Shown: positions 25,024 through 33,278 of the stretch, one piece after another
Layout: each line of letters starts with the position of its first letter
Position numbering within the stretch: the first letter of the stretch is position 1
Origin: Streptomyces sp. NBC_01237
GTDB taxonomy: Bacteria > Actinomycetota > Actinomycetes > Streptomycetales > Streptomycetaceae
Reading direction: 5' to 3'
NCBI RefSeq assembly: GCF_035917275.1
Contig: NZ_CP108510.1
Span: 252,405-316,404 of the forward strand
Length of the DNA stretch: 64,000 nt
The notes under the pieces: generated by a model
Database searches by the model: none
Told to the model about the DNA's origin: nothing
The model's input: only the letters and a program-made list of their open reading frames with translations
Made by a program: the position numbers and the translations under genes

Positions 25024-25587
25024 ATGGCAACGAGTACCGCAGCGCCGCCGCACGGAGTGCGGGGTCAGATCGACTTGCTCAACAGCAGGCACCACCAACT
25101 CGGCCTGCGCGTCTTCATGTTCATCGTGGTCGCGCACTGGGCGGAGCACCTCGTCCAGGCGATCCAGATCTACGTCATGGGCTGGCCGATACCGGAGGCG
25201 CGCGGCGTCCTCGGGGTGCCGTTCCCGTGGCTGGTCACCTCGGAGTGGATGCACTACGGCTACGCCCTGGTGATGATGGTGGCCCTCTTCCTCCTGCGCT
25301 CGGGCTTCACCGGCCGCTCGGGCACCTGGTGGAAGACCTCGCTCGGCATCCAGGTGTGGCACCACTTCGAGCACCTGCTGCTCCTGGTCCAGGCGCTCGC
25401 CGGCTCGTACCTGATGGGCAAGGCCGCCCCGACGAGCATCATCCAGCTCATCGCGCCGCGCGTGGAACTGCACCTCTTCTACAACACGCTGGTCACCATC
25501 CCCATGATCGTGGCGATGTACTACCACACCCGTGCGGGGCGGGCCGACAACGCCGCCGCGCGCTGTGCCTGCGCCCCGAAGGACTGA
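25024..25587 (+). CDS. Histidine-rich integral membrane protein
   Basis: A 187-residue protein with about four membrane helices and an unusual number of histidines at helix faces: VAHWAEHLVQ in the first, MHYGYA near the second, VWHHFEHLLLL in the third and ELHLFYN before the fourth. Paired HxxxH/HHxxH motifs inside a membrane bundle suggest heme or a di-metal centre. I do not recognise the family. It is transcribed away from the HxlR gene and is followed ten bases later by another small membrane protein, so the two may form a membrane redox or resistance unit. Confidence 0.7.
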   Translation: MATSTAAPPHGVRGQIDLLNSRHHQLGLRVFMFIVVAHWAEHLVQAIQIYVMGWPIPEARGVLGVPFPWLVTSEWMHYGYALVMMVALFLLRSGFTGRSGTWWKTSLGIQVWHHFEHLLLLVQALAGSYLMGKAAPTSIIQLIAPRVELHLFYNTLVTIPMIVAMYYHTRAGRADNAAARCACAPKD

Positions 25588-25597
25588 AACGGCGGCC

Positions 25598-26068
25598 ATG
25601 AGCACGAGCGGGAAGAAGAGGAAACCCTCGGGGTTCGTGTCCCTGCTGCTCCTGCTGACGGGAGTGCTGCTGCTGTACGTGGCGCTGCCCAATCTGGGCA
25701 ACGCCGCCAGGGCGGCGACCGCCGACGGGCCCGAAGGCACCTTCACCGCGACCCGGCTCACCTGCATGAGCCACCCCGGGCACGAGACGTGCGAGTGGTC
25801 GGGGTCGTTCCGGTCCACCGACGGAGCGGTGGAGCTGCGGGGCGTCAAGCTGTACGGCAGCGGCCGGGACACGTTCGAGGCCGGACAGCAGGCGTCGGCC
25901 GTGGACGTGGGCAACGCGGGGCGGGTCTACAACCCGTCCGGTTCCAACGAGTGGATCTTCACAGTGCTGCTGCTGATCGCCGGATACGTCCTGCTCGCGG
26001 TCGTGGCCGGCCGGCATCTGATGCCGCCTCCGCCGACCGGGCGGACAGCACGGCCGGTGTCCGCCTAG
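25598..26068 (+). CDS. Small membrane protein with an extracytoplasmic domain
   Basis: A 156-residue protein with one membrane helix near the N-terminus (residues 14-31), an outside domain of about 85 residues with two cysteines (LTCMSHPGHETCEW) that could form a disulfide, and a second helix near residue 120. It follows the histidine-rich membrane protein by ten bases and ends before a strong hairpin. The sequence names no function; shared transcription suggests that it works with its neighbour. Confidence 0.65.
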   Translation: MSTSGKKRKPSGFVSLLLLLTGVLLLYVALPNLGNAARAATADGPEGTFTATRLTCMSHPGHETCEWSGSFRSTDGAVELRGVKLYGSGRDTFEAGQQASAVDVGNAGRVYNPSGSNEWIFTVLLLIAGYVLLAVVAGRHLMPPPPTGRTARPVSA

Positions 26069-26076
26069 GCGCACCG

Positions 26077-26138
26077 GAGCGGACGGACAGCGGGTGTGCC
26101 CGGCGAAATGGCCGGGCACACCCGCTGTTCGTCCGCTC
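26077..26138. terminator. Long terminator hairpin
   Basis: Nearly perfect arms of 28 bases surround a short GAAATG loop. It separates the rightward membrane-protein pair from the convergent transposase-like gene and should stop transcription from both sides. Confidence 0.85.
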
Positions 26139-26200
26139 CCCCGTCCGGCCCGCGCCCCGGACGGACACGCGCGCCGGACGGCGGTACGGCGGTACGGCGG

Positions 26201-27442
26201 TCAGGCGGGTACGGCGGTCAGCGCGGGCGCCGCCGCCGACATGACGGGCATCGGCGGCAGCGCCGGCAGCGCGGCACGCGCGTTGTCCAGTTCGAGCCGG
26301 CTGTAGGCGCCCGCGGCGGACACCAGCGTCATGTGGTGGTGCCAGCCCGGGTAGGAACGCCCCTCGAAGTCGAGCAGGCCGAAGTCGTCCTCCAGTCCCT
26401 GCACCGTGGCGCCCGCCCGGCGCTGGAGCCTGGTGAGCGCGGCCAGTTCGTCGGTGCGCCGGTGCACCATGTTGGTCAGCCACATCCGGGTGGAGCGGCG
26501 TCCCGCGTAGGAGCGGACGGCGAAGAGCCGGTAGGTGTGGTGCGGAGCGTGGCGGGCGAGCCGCACCTCGGGCAGGCGCACCAGGGCGGTCATCACCGAG
26601 GTGCGGTCCGTCCGGCCGCCGAGGCCGTCATGGGTGTCGAGCCGGAGGTGGCCGCCGTGCTTGAGCTCGAACAGGCGCTGCGCCTCGACGGCCGCGGGCA
26701 GTTCGGAGGCGTACGTCTGCGGGGGCATCGACCGGCCGACGGGGACCACCGGGGTCCGGCCGGGCAGGGCGATGACGAAGTCACGGCCCCGGGTGCTGAG
26801 TCCGCGCACCAGCGAGGTCACACCGGTGTAGTAGCTGAGGTCGGCGACGACCGGCGGGGCGCTGAGGTGGGTGCTGTCGCTCAGCGAGTCGACGAGGTCG
26901 AGCGCGTGCTGCTCGATGGTGCGGTGACCGGCGTCGTCGGGAATGCGGGCGCGGGAGCGGCGCTGCTCGTCGTTGACCCAGGCTCCGGGCAGCAGCAGGC
27001 CCCAGTGGACCGGTACCGCTTCCCTCTCGGTGGTCAGGAACGCGCCGATGCCGAGCTGGCAGTTGACCGATCGTCCGGTGGCCGGGACGAAGCGGCGGTG
27101 CACACCGCAGGAGTGGTCGCCCCGCTTGCGCAGGACCGCCACGTCGAGGGTCCAGGCGCGGGGGGTCAGCCGCTGCTCGACCCACCGCATCAGCTCGGCC
27201 CGCGCCGGGGCCCACTCCCAGGGGCTGGCGTTGACGAACTGGTGCATGGACTGTGAGGCGGTCGGCGATCCGGAGACCGTGGCGGCGATCCGCCGTACCG
27301 ACTTCTTTCCCTCGGTGGTGAGCAGGCCCGTCAGATACGCCTGGGCCCACGCCCGCTGATCGGCCCTCGGCAGGTGCCCGAAGATCTGTTCGGTGAACGC
27401 GGAGACCGGCAGGTGCGCGCGGTCCAAGTCCTGTGCCGCCAT
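26201..27442 (-). CDS. IS701-like transposase relative, possibly domesticated
   Basis: A 413-residue DDE-fold protein of the IS701 type. The core HSCGVHRRF...NCQLGIGAFLT and LLLPGAWVND correspond to the conserved family block, and VADLSYYTG to the second acidic motif. The usual first DD (DDTGF) reads LDVAVL here, and I see no terminal inverted repeats or target duplication around the gene. It has its own start signal (GAAGGAA) and lies in a signalling island. The simplest view is a transposase turned host gene, perhaps a DNA-binding regulator; an immobilised IS remnant is the alternative. Confidence 0.75.
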   Translation of the reverse strand: MAAQDLDRAHLPVSAFTEQIFGHLPRADQRAWAQAYLTGLLTTEGKKSVRRIAATVSGSPTASQSMHQFVNASPWEWAPARAELMRWVEQRLTPRAWTLDVAVLRKRGDHSCGVHRRFVPATGRSVNCQLGIGAFLTTEREAVPVHWGLLLPGAWVNDEQRRSRARIPDDAGHRTIEQHALDLVDSLSDSTHLSAPPVVADLSYYTGVTSLVRGLSTRGRDFVIALPGRTPVVPVGRSMPPQTYASELPAAVEAQRLFELKHGGHLRLDTHDGLGGRTDRTSVMTALVRLPEVRLARHAPHHTYRLFAVRSYAGRRSTRMWLTNMVHRRTDELAALTRLQRRAGATVQGLEDDFGLLDFEGRSYPGWHHHMTLVSAAGAYSRLELDNARAALPALPPMPVMSAAAPALTAVPA

Positions 27443-27480
27443 GGCTGGTTCCTTCCGGCTTCGGTCATCCGATCGACTAC

Positions 27481-27512
27481 CACTATAGAATAGCGAACGT
27501 TATCTTTTTTTC
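27481..27512. promoter_or_regulatory. AT-rich operator-like quasi-palindrome upstream of the transposase-like gene
   Basis: ATAGCGAACGTTAT is a 14-base quasi-palindrome with one mismatched pair, followed by an A/T run. It stands out in very GC-rich DNA, 40 bases before the gene at 27442. It could be an autoregulatory element for the nearby butyrolactone receptors. Confidence 0.4.
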
Positions 27513-27762
27513 CAACGGAGGAGCGGCCCTCCTCCTCGGCGGAAGGAGAAAAGATGCGGCCAGGAGCGCGGTACCAGGACGCTGATCACCACGCTGACCA
27601 AGGGTTTTCCCTACTTCGGCAACTCCGCGTTGCCCTCGCACGGCCGGTCCGCCCAAGCTGGGCCGGTTCATGTCGTCCGGCCGAAGGGAACACCGGAACA
27701 CCGCATCGGCAGTCAGGTACCGCGCCAGGGGCGCCGTACCCGCCGGCGCTTTCGGAGACACC

Positions 27763-28368
27763 ATGGTGAAACAGGAGAGGGCCGCGAGGACCCGCGAGGG
27801 CCTGGTACGGGCGGCGGCCGCACAGTTCGACCGGGACGGCTACGCGGGGGCCTCACTGGCCAAGATCAGCCGGGCGGCGGGCATCTCCCTGGGCGCGGTG
27901 ACCTTCCACTTCCGGTCCAAGGCGGAACTCGCCGAAGCCGTCGAGGAGGAGGGCCGGGCCGAGGTCACGGGCGCCCTGCGACGGATGGCGGACTCCTCCA
28001 CCACCCCCTTGCAGCAGCTGGCCGACCTGACCCTGGAGCTCGCCCGGCTCATCGAGCAGGAGGACACCGTCCGGGCCCTGCTGCGGCTGGAACGGGAGCG
28101 GGCGGCCACCGACCACTGGACGGAGATCTGGCTCCCCACGGCCGACGAACTGCTGCGGCGCGCCTACGACAGCGGCGACCTGCGCGCCTCGGCGCACCCC
28201 GAGGCCATGACGACCCTGGTCGTGCACCTGGTGGCCGGATCCGAGATCGTGCTCCGGCGCCACCGCACCGCCGGGGCCCCGTCGCACGAGAGCGCCGTGG
28301 ACCTGCTGGCCGGTGTCTGGCAGCTCGTCCTGACGGGAATCTCGGCGAGCGAGGCGGCACGCCTGTGA
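27763..28368 (+). CDS. TetR-family gamma-butyrolactone receptor homologue
   Basis: A 201-residue regulator whose N-terminus (MVKQERAARTREGLVRAAA) and helix-turn-helix (LAKISRAAGISLGAVTFHF) match ArpA/ScbR-type receptors, which bind A-factor-like signals and leave their operators. It is one of two such genes here. The 320-base region upstream has no gene I would support. Its partners in the island (reductase, second receptor, AfsA-type synthase) make a signalling role likely. Whether this copy binds ligand or is a pseudo-receptor cannot be told from the sequence. A convergent terminator follows. Confidence 0.85.
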   Translation: MVKQERAARTREGLVRAAAAQFDRDGYAGASLAKISRAAGISLGAVTFHFRSKAELAEAVEEEGRAEVTGALRRMADSSTTPLQQLADLTLELARLIEQEDTVRALLRLERERAATDHWTEIWLPTADELLRRAYDSGDLRASAHPEAMTTLVVHLVAGSEIVLRRHRTAGAPSHESAVDLLAGVWQLVLTGISASEAARL

Positions 28369-28400
28369 GGCCGTGGTCCCGCCGGAGCCGGACCACGGCC
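28369..28400. terminator. Bidirectional terminator between the receptor and the reductase gene
   Basis: GGCCGTGGTCC and its complement GGACCACGGCC form 11-base arms around a 10-base loop, placed right after the receptor stop codon. Confidence 0.75.
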
Positions 28401-28446
28401 GGACACGGGCCGGCCCCCGAGCGCGTCGCGGGGACCCGCCGACGGG

Positions 28447-29211
28447 TCAGACCGCGCTGCACCCGCCGTCCACCGGAACAGCGCCACCGGTGACGAAGGA
28501 CGAACGGTCACTGCACAACCAGGCCGCGGCCTGGGCGATCTCGGTCGGATCGGCCAGCCGGTGCTGGATGGCTCGCGCGGCCACGGGCCGCCCCGATCCG
28601 GTGCTCCCCTCCGTCAGTTCGGTACGGGTGCTGCCCACCATCAGGGCGTTGACCCTGATCCCCCGGCCCCCGTACTCGGCGGCCGCGGCCTTCGTCAGCC
28701 CGAGCACGGCGTGCTTGGCGGCGACATAGGGGGCCAGCGCACCGGTGGCGAAGAGCCCCGCGGTGCTGGAGGTGTTGACGATCGTCCCGCCCGTCCGCTG
28801 GTCCAGCATGAGCGGGATCTGACGGCGCAGACAGTTCCACACCCCTCGTACGTTGACGTCCATGATCTGGTCGTACGCGGCGTCCTCCGTCTGGTGCAGA
28901 TCGGTTCCCCTGGCCCCCCAGCCCGCGTTGTTGAACGCCGCGTCCAGCCCTCCGAAACGCTCCACCGCCACCGCGACGACCCGCGCGACGTCCTCGGAGC
29001 AGATGACGTCCCCGGCGACCGCGACGGCCCGGCCCCCCGCGGCGTGGATCTCGTCCACCAGATCGCACAAAGGTTTCTGCCGCCGCGCCATCAGGATGAC
29101 CGACGCCCCTTCCGCGGCGAAGAGACGGGCCGCCGCGGCCCCTATCCCACTGGACGCGCCCGTGATCATGACTCTCTTGCCGTGCAGTAATCCACTCGAC
29201 ATCGCGTTCAT
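28447..29211 (-). CDS. Short-chain dehydrogenase/reductase, probable butyrolactone-pathway ketoreductase
   Basis: A 254-residue classical SDR: nucleotide motif TGASSGIG near residue 18, NNAG near residue 93, catalytic Ser (NTSSTAG) and YVAAK near residues 145-165, and the C-terminal SFVTGGAVPVDGG. Reductases next to afsA-type genes reduce the 6-keto or butenolide intermediates of gamma-butyrolactones, and the place between two receptor genes and close to the synthase points to that role. A tailoring step in the enediyne pathway is the alternative. Confidence 0.9.
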   Translation of the reverse strand: MNAMSSGLLHGKRVMITGASSGIGAAAARLFAAEGASVILMARRQKPLCDLVDEIHAAGGRAVAVAGDVICSEDVARVVAVAVERFGGLDAAFNNAGWGARGTDLHQTEDAAYDQIMDVNVRGVWNCLRRQIPLMLDQRTGGTIVNTSSTAGLFATGALAPYVAAKHAVLGLTKAAAAEYGGRGIRVNALMVGSTRTELTEGSTGSGRPVAARAIQHRLADPTEIAQAAAWLCSDRSSFVTGGAVPVDGGCSAV

Positions 29212-29341
29212 CGACCCCTCCCCCGGACACCCCGCCGACGGCCGGGTGTCATAGCGGTCACCGCATTCCCTGGGGGCATGACCATAGCGGGCAGTGGATG
29301 AACCCCCGGGGCCTGTCGGCAGAAAATTTGTGGCGGCCGGA

Positions 29342-30016
29342 TCACCCGGCCACGGACGCGCTCTTCTTCCGGCGGGCCGCCGGGCGTCCCCGCGCCTCGC
29401 CGAACTCCAGCTGCTCGGCGACGCCCGGCACCGCGATGGCGGGAAGCATGCAGTGCCAGATCTCCTCGACCCGGTCCGGGAGGTCCCGCCGTCCCGATTC
29501 CATCTGCGCGTGCATCTGCGCCCCGGTACAGGCGCTCACCAGCATCCGCGCGAGAGCCGGGATGTTGACCCCGTCCCGGAGCTGCCCCATCTCGTTCGCT
29601 TCCGTGAACGTCGACATGGCCACCATGGTCCACTGCTGATGCGAGTTCTCCTCGCTGGAGATGAAGAGCTCCTGATCCGTCACCAGTCGCGCACCGGCCA
29701 GCAGCAGCGGCTCGTCGAGCATCTGATAGGACCAGGTGAGCGTGATGTCGACGAGCTTCTGCAGGCCGTCCGACGGGATCGGCGGCGAGACGATGTCCGG
29801 CTGACTGCGGACGATCTCGCGCGCCAGTGCCTCCTTGTTCTTGAAGTGGAAGTACATCGCGCCCAGCGTCACGCCGGCCCGGTCCGCAATTCGCGAGACG
29901 CTTGCACCAGCGAAGCCACTCTCGGCGAACACCTCTGCGGCGGCTCTGATGAGACTCGCCCGCGTCCGAAGTGCGCGCTCCTGCTTCACGGGACGTTTGT
30001 CAGGCAATTCGGACAC
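29342..30016 (-). CDS. TetR-family gamma-butyrolactone receptor
   Basis: A 224-residue ScbR/BarA-like receptor: RPVKQERALRTRASLIRAAAE and the helix-turn-helix VSRIADRAGVTLGAMYFHF are near-consensus. The C-terminal half has the length expected for a ligand pocket, ending in a basic tail. It is divergent from the AfsA-type synthase gene, the common arrangement in which the receptor represses both genes until the signal accumulates. A short AT-rich palindrome in the shared promoter (30046-30058) is a candidate operator. GTG 30016 is the start. Confidence 0.92.
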   Translation of the reverse strand: MSELPDKRPVKQERALRTRASLIRAAAEVFAESGFAGASVSRIADRAGVTLGAMYFHFKNKEALAREIVRSQPDIVSPPIPSDGLQKLVDITLTWSYQMLDEPLLLAGARLVTDQELFISSEENSHQQWTMVAMSTFTEANEMGQLRDGVNIPALARMLVSACTGAQMHAQMESGRRDLPDRVEEIWHCMLPAIAVPGVAEQLEFGEARGRPAARRKKSASVAG

Positions 30017-30045
30017 GAAGCCTCTCCCTCGTAGACAAAAAAAAG

Positions 30046-30058
30046 AATAATCCTTATT
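30046..30058. promoter_or_regulatory. AATAA-TCC-TTATT palindrome in the receptor/afsA promoter
   Basis: A perfect five-base inverted repeat inside an A/T-rich block between divergent genes. It is a candidate receptor operator. It is shorter than classical autoregulatory elements, so the assignment is tentative. Confidence 0.4.
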
Positions 30059-30151
30059 TTACAGCACAGGTGCCTGACGTCACGTTCAAGCATCTGCACA
30101 TCCAGGCACCCAAGCACGGTCAGCTTCGATGATCCATGGGGAGTGCACGTG

Positions 30152-31069
30152 ATGACTTCATTCAGCGGCCACGGCTCGACCACCCTTCACCCGCAGCGGT
30201 CCACCGTAGCCAATCACCTCGTTCGCAAGACCGACCCCACCGAAGTGCTCGTCACTGCGTGGCACGGCGTCTCGGACACCGAGCACGTCGTCACCACCGA
30301 ATGGCCCTGCTCTCACCCGTTCTATACCCCGCAGCAGGAGACCCACAGCCCGCTGCTCTTCACCGAGAGCACACGGCAGGCCCTGGCGCTCCTGTCCCAC
30401 ACCGAGTTCGGCATCCCCCTGGACCACCGTCTGGGCTGGGAGTACATCAGCTGCTCCACCACCCCCGAGGGGCTGCGTACGGCGGGGTCCCCGGCCCAGG
30501 TAGAACTTCACATCACCCACACCTCCGTGAGCCGGCGCCGCCTCGGATGCGCCCGTCTGACCGCGGAGATCGAGGCCACCCGCGACGGGGTGCGGATGGG
30601 CAGCGCCCAGATCAGGTACACCGCCTACCCGGAGGCGGTCTACCGCCGGCTGCGCGGGCGGTACGCCGGTGCGGCCGAGTCCTGCGCGAGAGCGCTGCCA
30701 CCCGGCCGCCCGGTGTCCCCCGCCCTGGTCGGCCGCGAGTCCGACAGCGATGTGGTCCTCAGCCCGACGACCCGCGCCGATCTGTGGTTCCTGCGGGCCG
30801 ACCTCACCCATTCCGTGCTGTTCGACCACCCGCACGACCACATCCCGGGCATGGTGCTCCTGGAGGCGTTCAGCCAGGCCACCACATCGCTCTGCGCACC
30901 GCGGCGGGTCCGGCCCCTGTCCTTCGACGCGGTCTTCAAGCGGTACGTGGAACTCGACCAGCCCTGCCTGATCGAGGCGGAGGCGCTCACCCGTTCCAGC
31001 ATCAAACTGGTCGCCACGCAGGGCGACACGGTCACCGCCTCGGCGATGGTCACCACCGCACCCGCGTAG
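30152..31069 (+). CDS. AfsA-type gamma-butyrolactone (A-factor-like) synthase
   Basis: A 305-residue protein with two A-factor hotdog repeats. The second has the hallmark FDHPHDHIPGMVLLEAFSQA near residue 225, and the first a related segment (NHLVRKTDPTEVLVT...HPFYT) near the N-terminus. AfsA enzymes join a beta-ketoacyl chain from acyl carrier protein to a glycerol-derived C3 unit to give butyrolactone signals. ATG 30152 is preferred because GGGGAG lies eight bases upstream; GTG 30143 is in frame but too close to it. With the receptors and reductase it completes a signalling circuit next to the enediyne genes. Confidence 0.92.
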   Translation: MTSFSGHGSTTLHPQRSTVANHLVRKTDPTEVLVTAWHGVSDTEHVVTTEWPCSHPFYTPQQETHSPLLFTESTRQALALLSHTEFGIPLDHRLGWEYISCSTTPEGLRTAGSPAQVELHITHTSVSRRRLGCARLTAEIEATRDGVRMGSAQIRYTAYPEAVYRRLRGRYAGAAESCARALPPGRPVSPALVGRESDSDVVLSPTTRADLWFLRADLTHSVLFDHPHDHIPGMVLLEAFSQATTSLCAPRRVRPLSFDAVFKRYVELDQPCLIEAEALTRSSIKLVATQGDTVTASAMVTTAPA

Positions 31070-31478
31070 CCGGCTCCGCAGCAACCGCGCGGCACCCACG
31101 GCACCCGCACCGGCCGTTCCCCGTCCGCCGACGCACACCGTCCGAACACATTTCTCACACACATATGGGGACAGGCGTCGACAACTAAACCGAGTACCCG
31201 TTACGTTATTTCCGTTCCGCAGCCTCACGCGGTGGGAACGGCCACCGTGGTACTCGCGCCTTGCTCGGCACATGGTCTGGCCCTTGAGTCGCTTCGGTCG
31301 CTGAGAGGAAGCGCATTGCCCCTTCACCTGGCATTTCACGGAAGTGGGTCGGGACCGCGCACCTCTCACCCCTGTCATGGAAAACCCGCCGTGAACCGTG
31401 GGCCCGCCGAAAAGGCGCGGAGCCCACGGACCACACGATTACGGCGGACGCCTGCTCGGCCGACGGCGGGGAGAGACC
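31070..31478. other. Intergenic region with one iteron copy of the module A type
   Basis: This 409-base gap precedes the module C helicase gene. At 31265-31285 it contains TTGAGTCGCTTCGGTCGCT, the same paired iteron found upstream of the module A primase, followed by TTCACCTGGCATTTC (31323-31337), a degenerate form of the origin-associated box of the other modules. There is no primase-like gene here. It looks like a reduced or broken replication origin. Confidence 0.6.
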
Positions 31479-33143
31479 GTGGCTGAGGGCATCAGACACG
31501 AGGCGGAAACTGCCCTCTCCCGGCAGAACGCCGCCAAGGAGCCCGGACGTGAGAACCGGCTCCTCCAGATCGTGCACAGTGCCCCCGCCGATCCGGCCGC
31601 CCCGGCCGACCGTCCACGGACGGCCGGTATCCGGCAGTCGTCCACCCGCAGGACCAAGAAACGCCTCACCACTCCCCCGGACTCCGTCCGCACGGGCCTG
31701 TTCGGCCAGGCCGGGGCGCACTCGCACCCCGCGGCACCCGAACAGGCCGATACGGCAGGGCTGTTACCGGACACGCTGACGGACCGGGGCAGCGCGAAGC
31801 TCTTCGCCTCCCTGCACAGCAACCGGTTCCGCCATGTACCGGGCCTGGGCTGGTACCAGTGGTCGGGCAGTCGCTGGCAGCTCGACGAGAACGAGTGCGT
31901 GCTCTGGGCGGCCGGGGAGATGGCCGAGTCCCTGGCCCTGTCCGACCCCTCCGGGGCACACACGGCCGCGGCCCTGCGCCTCCACCGCCGACGGGCCCTG
32001 TCGACATCCGGCATCAGAGCCATGCTGGTGCAGGCGAGGTCGGCGCCGGGGATGGTGTTGAGTGCGGGGGTGCTGGACGCGGATCCGTATGTGCTGTGCA
32101 CTCCCGCGGGGGTGGTGGATCTGCGGTCGGGGGTGCTGCGGGTCCCGGACCCGGACCGGGACTTCCACTCACGGTCGACGTCGATCGGACCGCGGCGGAT
32201 GCCGACCCCCCGCTGGGACCGGTTCCTGACCGACACGTTCGGCGACGACGACCAGGGCGCGGAAATGATCCGCTTCCTCCACCTCCTCCTGGGCTACTCC
32301 CTCACCGGCGACGTCGGAGCCCAGGTCATGCCGTTCCTCTTCGGCTCCGGAAAGAACGGCAAATCGGTCCTCCTCGACGTCCTCATCAAACTCCTCGGCG
32401 ACTACGCCGACGCCGCACCACCCGGCTTCCTCATGGCCCGCCCCTTCGAAGGCCACCCCACCGACCTCGCCGAACTCCACGGCCGCCGCGTCATCGTCTG
32501 CTCCGAAGTCAAACCCGGCGACCGCTTCGACGAAGCCCGCGTCAAACTCCTCACCGGCGGCGACCGCATCAAAGCCCGACGCATGCGCCAGGACTTCTTC
32601 TCCTTCGCCCCCACCCACAAACTCTGGCTCCTGGGCAACCACCGCCCCGAAGTCGGCACCGGCGGCTACGCCTTCTGGCGACGCATGCGCCTCATCCCCT
32701 TCGAACGCGTCGTCTCCGACCACCGCAAAATCGACAACCTCGCCGACATCCTCGTCACCGAAGAAGGACCCGGCATCCTCAACTGGCTCATCACCGGAGC
32801 CCACCACTACCTCAACAGCCCCCGCGACCTCACCGGACCCGAAACCGTCCGCATCGCCACCACCGCCTACGCCGAAACCGAAGACCACACCGGCCGATTC
32901 CTCAACGAATGCTGCACCCACCAACCCCACCACCGCGTCGAACAAGCCCACCTCTACAACGCCTACAAAACCTGGTGCAGGCTGGAGGACACGAGCCCCG
33001 TCTCGTCGAGGGCCTTCGCCGGCCGGGTACGCGAGTCGGTCGGCCTCGCCGATCACCGCGTGATGCTGCTGTCGAACCAGCGCAAGTACTACCCCGGCAT
33101 CGGCCTTCTGACGGACAGTGAGTTCCTGCCCGAGCCGCAGTGA
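31479..33143 (+). CDS. SF3/D5-type replication helicase, module C
   Basis: A 554-residue helicase of the phage P4/D5 type found in plasmid replication. The Walker A loop GSGKNGKS is near residue 290, and the downstream blocks HGRRVIVCSE and FAPTHKLWLLGNHRP carry Walker B/C-like functions. GTG 31479 follows GGGGAGAG. From residue 184 to about 500 it is identical to the module A helicase (36070-37623), while the N-terminal 183 residues and the last ~55 are strongly diverged, a sign of recent gene conversion. It lacks an upstream primase partner in its own module. Confidence 0.88.
   Translation: MAEGIRHEAETALSRQNAAKEPGRENRLLQIVHSAPADPAAPADRPRTAGIRQSSTRRTKKRLTTPPDSVRTGLFGQAGAHSHPAAPEQADTAGLLPDTLTDRGSAKLFASLHSNRFRHVPGLGWYQWSGSRWQLDENECVLWAAGEMAESLALSDPSGAHTAAALRLHRRRALSTSGIRAMLVQARSAPGMVLSAGVLDADPYVLCTPAGVVDLRSGVLRVPDPDRDFHSRSTSIGPRRMPTPRWDRFLTDTFGDDDQGAEMIRFLHLLLGYSLTGDVGAQVMPFLFGSGKNGKSVLLDVLIKLLGDYADAAPPGFLMARPFEGHPTDLAELHGRRVIVCSEVKPGDRFDEARVKLLTGGDRIKARRMRQDFFSFAPTHKLWLLGNHRPEVGTGGYAFWRRMRLIPFERVVSDHRKIDNLADILVTEEGPGILNWLITGAHHYLNSPRDLTGPETVRIATTAYAETEDHTGRFLNECCTHQPHHRVEQAHLYNAYKTWCRLEDTSPVSSRAFAGRVRESVGLADHRVMLLSNQRKYYPGIGLLTDSEFLPEPQ
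32028..32977 (+). repeat. 950-base inverted repeat, copy in module C
   Basis: This block matches 36224-37173 in opposite orientation. I found no difference in any stretch that I compared, in the coding frame or in other frames. The borders are sharp: GTGCAGG at the left, CCTGGTG at the right, with clearly diverged sequence outside. It covers the helicase core. Confidence 0.9.
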
Positions 33144-33201
33144 ACGGCGGCCCCGGGCCTCGGCGTTCGCGCCACCGGCTCCCGGCCGGCACCCCTCGCG
33201 C

Positions 33202-33255
33202 ATTATCACGGCGTGATAATTCACCGCCGGTCCGGATTATCACGCCGTGATAATC
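33202..33255. repeat. Two parS-like palindromes beside module C
   Basis: ATTATCACGGCGTGATAAT at 33202-33220 and a full 21-base version at 33235-33255 (arms GATTATCACG and CGTGATAATC around one C). Their centres are 34 bases apart. The same palindrome occurs upstream of parA and four times inside parB, so these are probably ParB-binding sites. Confidence 0.75.
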
Positions 33256-33278
33256 GGCGGTTGGCCCCGCCCAGGCGT

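Noticed and set aside
26201..27442. An active IS701 insertion sequence
   Set aside because: No terminal inverted repeats or target duplication seen and the first catalytic acidic pair is altered; kept as a transposase relative only.
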